Below are positions 59,285 to 64,000 of a stretch of DNA of 64,000 nucleotides, piece after piece. A program made the translations under genes and the position numbers. The notes beneath the pieces are model-generated. The model saw nothing but the letters and a program-made list of their open reading frames with translations, did no database searches and was not told the origin of the DNA. Every line of letters starts with the position of its first letter. Position 1 is the stretch's first letter. Source of the stretch: Sorangium aterium (GTDB taxonomy: Bacteria > Myxococcota_A > Polyangia > Polyangiales > Polyangiaceae); the NCBI RefSeq assembly GCF_028368935.1, contig NZ_JAQNDK010000006.1, positions 401,001 through 465,000 of the forward strand, written 5' to 3'.

Positions 59285-61705
59285 GTGCGGCTGGAGTGTC
59301 GTTGCAGCTCGGCTGACCAGGGGGTGAGCCCCCTTCATTCCGCCCCCTCGCCGGCCCCATGCGGGGCCTCGCCGGAGGACGGCCACGGCGACACGGGGCA
59401 GACCGCGGGCGACCTGCAGCTGAAGGCGGCCCTCCTGGATCGGATCGGGGAGGCGGCCCTCGCGTGGGAGCTCGGCGGAGCGAGCGCCATCGTGTACTTC
59501 GGCGCGGGGGCCGAGCAGCTCTACGGCTTCCCGGCGCGCGATGCCGTCGGGCGGTCGAGCCACGAGCTCCTCCGCACTGCCCCGCCGGCGCCGCTCGCGC
59601 AGATCGAGGCGGCGCTCCTGCGCGACGGCCTCTGGGAGGGCGAGCTCCTGCGCACGACCCGCGACGGCCGGGAGATCCTCGTCGAGAGCCGCCTGCGGCT
59701 CGTCGAAGGGGTGGAGCGCCGGCGGCTCGTCCTGGAGACCGGGCGCGAGAGCACCGCCAGGCGGCGCGCCGAGGAGGCCCTGCGCGACAGCGAGGCGTGC
59801 TTCCGCAACATGGCCGATCACGCGCCCGTCATGAGCTGGATGACGGGCATCGACGGCGGCTGCACGTACGCGAGCCGGGGCTGGCTGGACTTCTCGGGCC
59901 AGACCGAGGCGGCCGCCCTGGGCACCGGCTGGCTCGAGGCGGTGCACCCCGAGGACCGGTCGGTGGCCGATGAGGCGTTCCAGCGAGCCCACGAGCGGCG
60001 CGACGCCTACAGGATGGATTTCCGCGTGCGCCGCCGCGACGGCGTGTACCGCTGGTGCATCGACTCGGCCGCTCCGCGGCTCGGCCCGGGCGGCGAGTTC
60101 CTCGGCTACGTCGGCTCGATCATCGACATCACCGAGCGCAAGGAGGCGGAGCTCCAGCTGCAGGAGCGGGAGGAGGGGCTGCGCCGCGCCATCATGGAGA
60201 CCCCGTTCCCCATCATGATCCACGCCGAGGACGGGCAGGTCGTCTGCGTCAACCGCGCGTGGACGGACCTCAGCGGGTACACCCACGAGCAGATCCCCAC
60301 CGTGACGGCGTGGTACGACAGGGCGTACGGGGCGACGGGGGCCGCCGTCCGCGCCAGGGTGGCGTCCCTGTTCGATCTGAAGGCGGCCTCGGACGAGAAC
60401 GAGCTCACCATCATCACGGCGAGCGGCGCCAGGCGCACGTGGGTCTTCAGCGCGGCGCCGCTGGGGAAGGACGCGGCGGGCCGACGGCTCCTGGTCTCCA
60501 TCGCCCACGACATCACCGAGCGGAAGCGGGCCGGCGACGCCTGGGAGGCGACGCTGAGGGAAGCGGACCAGAACAAAGATGCGTTCCTGGCGATGCTGGC
60601 GCACGAGCTGCGCAATCCGCTCGGGCCCATCCGCAATGCGGTGGAGATCCTGCGGAGCACCGGGATGGAGCGGCCATCGCTCCGGCGGGCGTGCGGCGTG
60701 ATCGAGCGGCAGGTGGCGCACATGGCCCGGCTGGTGGACGACCTGCTCGACGTGTCGCGCGTGGCGCGCGGGAGGATCCAGCTGAGGAAGGAGCGCTGCG
60801 ACCTGTCCCGGCTGGTCCGGCAGACCGCCGAGGACTACCGCAGCACGCTGGAGGCGAGCGGCCTGCAGCTCCAGCTGGAGCTCCAGGCCGGGCCGCTCTG
60901 GGTCTCCGGCGATCCCACGCGCCTGTCGCAGGCGGTCAGCAACGTGCTGCACAACGCCAACAAGTTCACCGACGCCGGCGGTCGGGTGACGGTCGCGCTC
61001 TCGGCGACGTCGGACGGCTCCGCCGCGATCCGCGTCCGCGATACCGGCATCGGCGTGGAGCCGGCGACGCTGGCGCGCATGTTCGAGCCGTTCAGCCAGG
61101 CCGAGCGCAGCCTGGACCGCAACCGGGGCGGGCTCGGGCTGGGGCTGGCGCTCGTGAAGGGTCTTGTCGAACTCCACGGCGGCGCGGCGTCGGCCGAGAG
61201 CGCGGGCGTCGGCCACGGGACGGAGATCGCCCTCCGCCTGCCGCTCGCGCGCGGGCCCGAGGCGCCCCCGGAGCGCGCCGCGCCGCCGCCGCGCCCCGAC
61301 TCGAGGCCGGCCGGCGCCGTGAGGTCGCTGCGCGTCCTGATCATCGAGGACAACGAGGACGCCGCCGAGATGCTGCAGGTGCTCCTCACGATGAACGGCC
61401 ATCAGGTCGAGGTGGCCCTGTCCGGGGTCGCGGGGGTGGAAGCGGCCCGCTCGTTCCGGCCGGAGGTCATCCTGTGCGACATCGGCCTCCCCGGCGGGAT
61501 GGATGGCTGCGGCGTGGCGCGGGCGTTGAAAGCCTTGGAGGAGAGCGCGGACGTCGCCCCGTCGCTGATGATCGCGCTGACGGGTTATGGCCAGGAGCGG
61601 GACCAGCGCCGGGTCCGCGAGGCCGGCTTCGATATGCACTTCATCAAGCCGATCGATCCGGGCTCGCTGCAGAGCCTCCTGGCCTCCGTGGCGACGCGGG
61701 CGTGA
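59285..61705 (+). CDS. Hybrid sensor histidine kinase with PAS domains and C-terminal receiver
   Basis: About 806 residues. PAS-like domains lie near 55-145, 180-295 (WLDFSGQTEAAALG, FLGYVGSIIDITERKEAE) and 300-420 (GQVVCVNRAWTDLSGYTHEQI). The HisKA box FLAMLAHELRNPLGPIRNAV near 440 carries the phosphorylated His. HATPase motifs follow (VLHNANKFTDAGG, DTGIGVEP, GGLGLGLALVKGLVELHGG), then a receiver near 685-800 with EDNED, the acceptor Asp in VILCDIGLPG and FIKPID. No membrane segment is seen, so it is probably cytoplasmic. GTG at 59285 or 59324 are both possible; the ribosome site does not decide. Confidence 0.85.
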   Translation: MRLECRCSSADQGVSPLHSAPSPAPCGASPEDGHGDTGQTAGDLQLKAALLDRIGEAALAWELGGASAIVYFGAGAEQLYGFPARDAVGRSSHELLRTAPPAPLAQIEAALLRDGLWEGELLRTTRDGREILVESRLRLVEGVERRRLVLETGRESTARRRAEEALRDSEACFRNMADHAPVMSWMTGIDGGCTYASRGWLDFSGQTEAAALGTGWLEAVHPEDRSVADEAFQRAHERRDAYRMDFRVRRRDGVYRWCIDSAAPRLGPGGEFLGYVGSIIDITERKEAELQLQEREEGLRRAIMETPFPIMIHAEDGQVVCVNRAWTDLSGYTHEQIPTVTAWYDRAYGATGAAVRARVASLFDLKAASDENELTIITASGARRTWVFSAAPLGKDAAGRRLLVSIAHDITERKRAGDAWEATLREADQNKDAFLAMLAHELRNPLGPIRNAVEILRSTGMERPSLRRACGVIERQVAHMARLVDDLLDVSRVARGRIQLRKERCDLSRLVRQTAEDYRSTLEASGLQLQLELQAGPLWVSGDPTRLSQAVSNVLHNANKFTDAGGRVTVALSATSDGSAAIRVRDTGIGVEPATLARMFEPFSQAERSLDRNRGGLGLGLALVKGLVELHGGAASAESAGVGHGTEIALRLPLARGPEAPPERAAPPPRPDSRPAGAVRSLRVLIIEDNEDAAEMLQVLLTMNGHQVEVALSGVAGVEAARSFRPEVILCDIGLPGGMDGCGVARALKALEESADVAPSLMIALTGYGQERDQRRVREAGFDMHFIKPIDPGSLQSLLASVATRA

Positions 61706-61819
61706 CGGCGACGAGGGCGCCGGCGCGCCGCCGCGCCGGCCCGGCGGCTTGATGTGGCTCGCTCGCACACAGGCGCTGGCTCGACCTTTGAAAAGGCCTT
61801 CGCCTCAGCGCGGAGGATC

Positions 61820-64000
61820 ATGGAGCGTCGGGGTACGGGCTGGATCGATCTTCGTGGCAGGCGCGGGGGCCGCGGCGGCGGCGCGCGCCGGCGCGCCCGT
61901 GCAGATCGCACGCCTGCGCGCGATCTGCACGGGCGCGCAGGGATCGCGCGGGTGCGCGCGGAGGTGGCCGGCCTCTTCGGAGACGCTGCGCGCGCCGCGC
62001 GCATCGAGCGCGACCTCGCGGCGATCCCTGGCGTCGTGTCCGCGCGGGCGAGCGCGCGCACCGGGCGGGTGCTCGTGCGCGTGGGGCAGGACGCGGCGGA
62101 CGAGGCTGCGCTCGTGCTCGGCGCCCACGCCGTGCCCGGCGCCCCGCCGCCGCCGTCCGCGCGCCGCGCCGCGCGGGCCCTGGCCGAAGGCGTGGGCGCG
62201 CTCGTGCACGCGGCGCGTGGCTGGGCGCGCCCCCGCGAGAGCGCGGCGGGCGAGGGCGACCGCCGCGCGTGGCAGGCGCGGGCCTGGGGGAGCGAGGGCG
62301 CGCCGGCCGGGCAGGGTGAGGGCGCGCCGACCGGGCAGGGTGAGGGCGCGCCGGCCGGGCAGGGGGAGAGCGCGCCGGCCGGGCAGGGGGAGAGCGCGCC
62401 GGCCGGGCAGGGGGAGAGCGCGCTGGCCGGGCAGGGCGGAGGCGAGCGCGCCCGCCGCGTCGACGTGGCGCTCCGCGCCCACGCGGAGGACGCGGGCGAG
62501 GTCGCCCGCGCGCTCGGCGTCGATCCGCGCGAGGGGCTCCCCGCCGCCGAGGCGCGCCGCCGCCTCCGCGCGGTCGGCCCGAACGAGCTCGCCGGCGTCG
62601 CGACCCGCTCGTCGATCGAGATCCTCGCCGGGCAGATCTTCACGGTGCCCACGGCGATGCTCCTCGGCGCGGCGGGCCTGTCGCTCGCGCTCGGCGACCT
62701 GATCGACGCCGGCGCCGTCCTCCTCGTCGTCGGCGCGAACGCCGCGATCGGCACGTACACCGAGTCGCGCGCCGAGGAGCTCCTGCACGCGTGGGGCGAG
62801 CTCCGCGTCGGGTGGGCGCGCGTCGTGCGCGACGGGCGCGAGCAGCGGCTCGCCGCCGCGGAGCTCGTGCCGGGCGACGTGCTCGCGCTGCGCGCAGGCG
62901 AGCCGGTCGCGGCGGACGCGCGCGTCGTCGACGCGCACGGCCTCGCCGCCGACGAGAGCACGCTGACCGGCGAGAGCGAGCCCGCCGAGAAGCGCGCCGC
63001 GAGGGTCGGCGGCGTCGCGCCGCTCGCCGAGCGCCGCAGCATGGTGTACGCGGGCACCACGATCGCCTCGGGCGAGGGGGCGGCGGTGGTCGTCGCGACG
63101 GGCCGGTGGACCGCGCTCGGCGACATCCAGCGCGCGCTCTCCCGCGAGTCCGATCGCACCCCGCCGCTCGAGCAGGAGCTCGCCTGGATCGGCCAGCGCC
63201 TCGCGACGTTCGCGCTCGCGAGCTCGTCGGCGGTGATGGTCGTCGGCCTCGCGCGCCGGAGGCCGCTCCACGCGCTCTTGCGGAGCGCCGTCGCGCTCGG
63301 CGTCGCCGCCATCCCCGAGGGGTTCCCCACCGTGGGCACCACGGCGCTCGCGCTCGCGAGCCGCCGCCTGCGCGGCTCCGGCATCGTGATCCGCCGCCTC
63401 GCCGCGGCCGAGACGCTCGGCGCGGTGAGCGTCGTCTGCGCCGACAAGACCGGCACGCTCACCGAGAACCGGATGCAGGTGGCCGAGATCTTCCTCCCCG
63501 GCGAGGGCGCGCTGCGGGTGGAGCGCGGCGCCCGCCGGGGCGACGGCGAGGGGCCTGGGCGCCGGATCGCGCTGATCGGCGAGGACGGGCGCGAGGTCGA
63601 CGCCGCCGCCCCGCGCGTGCACGCGCTCGCGCGCATCGCCGCGCTGAACGCCGACGTCGAGCTGAGCGAGGCGGGCAAGGTCGTCCAGGGCAGCGGCACC
63701 GAGCGCGCCCTCGTGGAGTTCGCGCTCGCCGCCGGCTACCCCGTGTCGGCGCGGCGCCTCGCGGCCCGGCGCGTGAGCGAGGCGCGACGCTCGGCCGAGC
63801 GCGCGTTCATGGTGACGGTCCACGACCACCCGGAGCTCGGGCACATCGAGCTCGTGAAGGGCGCGCCCGAGCAGGTCGTCGCGCGCTGCGACGCGCCGCC
63901 GCGGGGCGAGGCGGCCGGCGACGAGCGCGGCGAGGCGCTCCGGCACAACGACGCGATGGCCTCGCGGGGGCTGCGCGTGCTCGCGCTCGCGTGGCGGCAG
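61820..64000 (+). CDS. Cation-transporting P-type ATPase, N-terminal part (runs off the window)
   Basis: Open to the window end, at least 727 residues. After an Arg/Gly-rich leader comes an HMA-like region (ARIERDLAAIPGVVSARASARTGRVLVRV), an octapeptide-repeat linker, then the P-type core: DPREGLPAAEARRRLRAVGPNELA, actuator TGES in DESTLTGESEPAEK, membrane motif AIPEGFPTVGTTALAL and phosphorylation site CADKTGTLTENRM. The layout recalls mycobacterial CtpH/CtpI-type pumps; the ion is not known. ATG at 61820 follows GGAGGA. If translation instead starts at a GTG after 61,940, the long hairpin at 61,891 would be outside the gene. Confidence 0.85.
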   Translation, partial: MERRGTGWIDLRGRRGGRGGGARRRARADRTPARDLHGRAGIARVRAEVAGLFGDAARAARIERDLAAIPGVVSARASARTGRVLVRVGQDAADEAALVLGAHAVPGAPPPPSARRAARALAEGVGALVHAARGWARPRESAAGEGDRRAWQARAWGSEGAPAGQGEGAPTGQGEGAPAGQGESAPAGQGESAPAGQGESALAGQGGGERARRVDVALRAHAEDAGEVARALGVDPREGLPAAEARRRLRAVGPNELAGVATRSSIEILAGQIFTVPTAMLLGAAGLSLALGDLIDAGAVLLVVGANAAIGTYTESRAEELLHAWGELRVGWARVVRDGREQRLAAAELVPGDVLALRAGEPVAADARVVDAHGLAADESTLTGESEPAEKRAARVGGVAPLAERRSMVYAGTTIASGEGAAVVVATGRWTALGDIQRALSRESDRTPPLEQELAWIGQRLATFALASSSAVMVVGLARRRPLHALLRSAVALGVAAIPEGFPTVGTTALALASRRLRGSGIVIRRLAAAETLGAVSVVCADKTGTLTENRMQVAEIFLPGEGALRVERGARRGDGEGPGRRIALIGEDGREVDAAAPRVHALARIAALNADVELSEAGKVVQGSGTERALVEFALAAGYPVSARRLAARRVSEARRSAERAFMVTVHDHPELGHIELVKGAPEQVVARCDAPPRGEAAGDERGEALRHNDAMASRGLRVLALAWRQ
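61891..61938. repeat. Perfect 19-bp inverted repeat
   Basis: Arms 61891-61909 and 61920-61938 are exact reverse complements (GCGCGCCCGTGCAGATCGC and its complement) around a ten-base spacer. It lies about 190 bp after the histidine kinase stop and within the predicted N-terminal codons of the P-type ATPase. It could be an end of the kinase transcript without a U tract, or an inserted palindromic element. Confidence 0.85.
62294..62437 (+). repeat. Six tandem 24-bp repeats encoding an octapeptide linker
   Basis: Six in-frame copies of a 24-bp unit encode EGAPAGQG with variants (T for A in the second, ESAPAGQG in four and five, ESALAGQG in six). They form a flexible linker between the HMA-like domain and the P-type ATPase core. 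Copy number probably varies between strains by slippage. Confidence 0.85.

Overview
This is chromosomal DNA of a very GC-rich bacterium. Most genes show strong G/C bias at third codon positions. A FAAL-initiated NRPS, a Ser/Thr kinase with a Pro/Ala-rich tail, a sigma-54 activator, many gene remnants and a sterol-type gene set together suggest a myxobacterium close to Sorangium/Polyangiales. That is inference from gene content; no rRNA or tRNA gene is visible.

Layout. (1) 0.3-3.5 kb, minus strand: a transposon-like unit of a DDE transposase, an ExeA/TnsC-type ATPase, a zinc-ribbon protein and a small coupled ORF. (2) 4.3-13.9 kb, plus strand: an isoprenoid/sterol-type island. It holds an NTF2-fold protein, a sterol C-24 methyltransferase-like gene with its SAM-binding core deleted in frame, an SDR/3beta-HSD-like dehydrogenase, two Rieske oxygenases, an oxidosqualene-cyclase-type triterpene cyclase, a squalene/phytoene synthase and a class II HMG-CoA reductase. 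Four of the genes are coupled by stop/start overlaps. The 4.3-10.6 kb part is visibly less GC-rich than the rest. Gene debris lies in and after the island (a recG fragment and the C-terminal end of a TPR-type protein). (3) 15-24.9 kb: a lipoprotein, an ammonium transporter with terminator, malQ diverging from glgX, a Ser/Thr kinase, and a divergent HxlR-regulator/RibD-like pair with a visible operator. (4) 24.9-52.6 kb, minus strand: a lipopeptide-type NRPS cluster. (5) 53.2-59.1 kb: treY-treZ-trmO. (6) 59.3-64 kb: a hybrid histidine kinase and the start of a P-type ATPase that runs off the window.

How the NRPS cluster may work. A sigma-54 activator gene sits directly upstream of a GG-N10-GC promoter. 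This promoter faces, in order: a degenerate NodU/CmcH carbamoyltransferase homologue, an acyl-CoA-dehydrogenase-like desaturase, an intact carbamoyltransferase, the SbnA/SbnB pair for 2,3-diaminopropionate, a FAAL-ACP-(C-A-PCP)x3-TE synthetase, an isochorismatase-fold hydrolase, HypE, HypF and a cyclic-peptide ABC exporter. Diaminopropionate supply, a carbamoyltransferase and a desaturase-like flavoprotein together recall the beta-ureido(dehydro)alanine chemistry of the viomycin/capreomycin and zwittermicin families, here attached to an acyl chain. HypE/HypF, normally makers of the cyanide ligand of [NiFe]-hydrogenase, have no hydrogenase partner here. The synthetase carries one frameshift near 41,716, in a GC-dinucleotide tract, which is either a sequence error or a real lesion.
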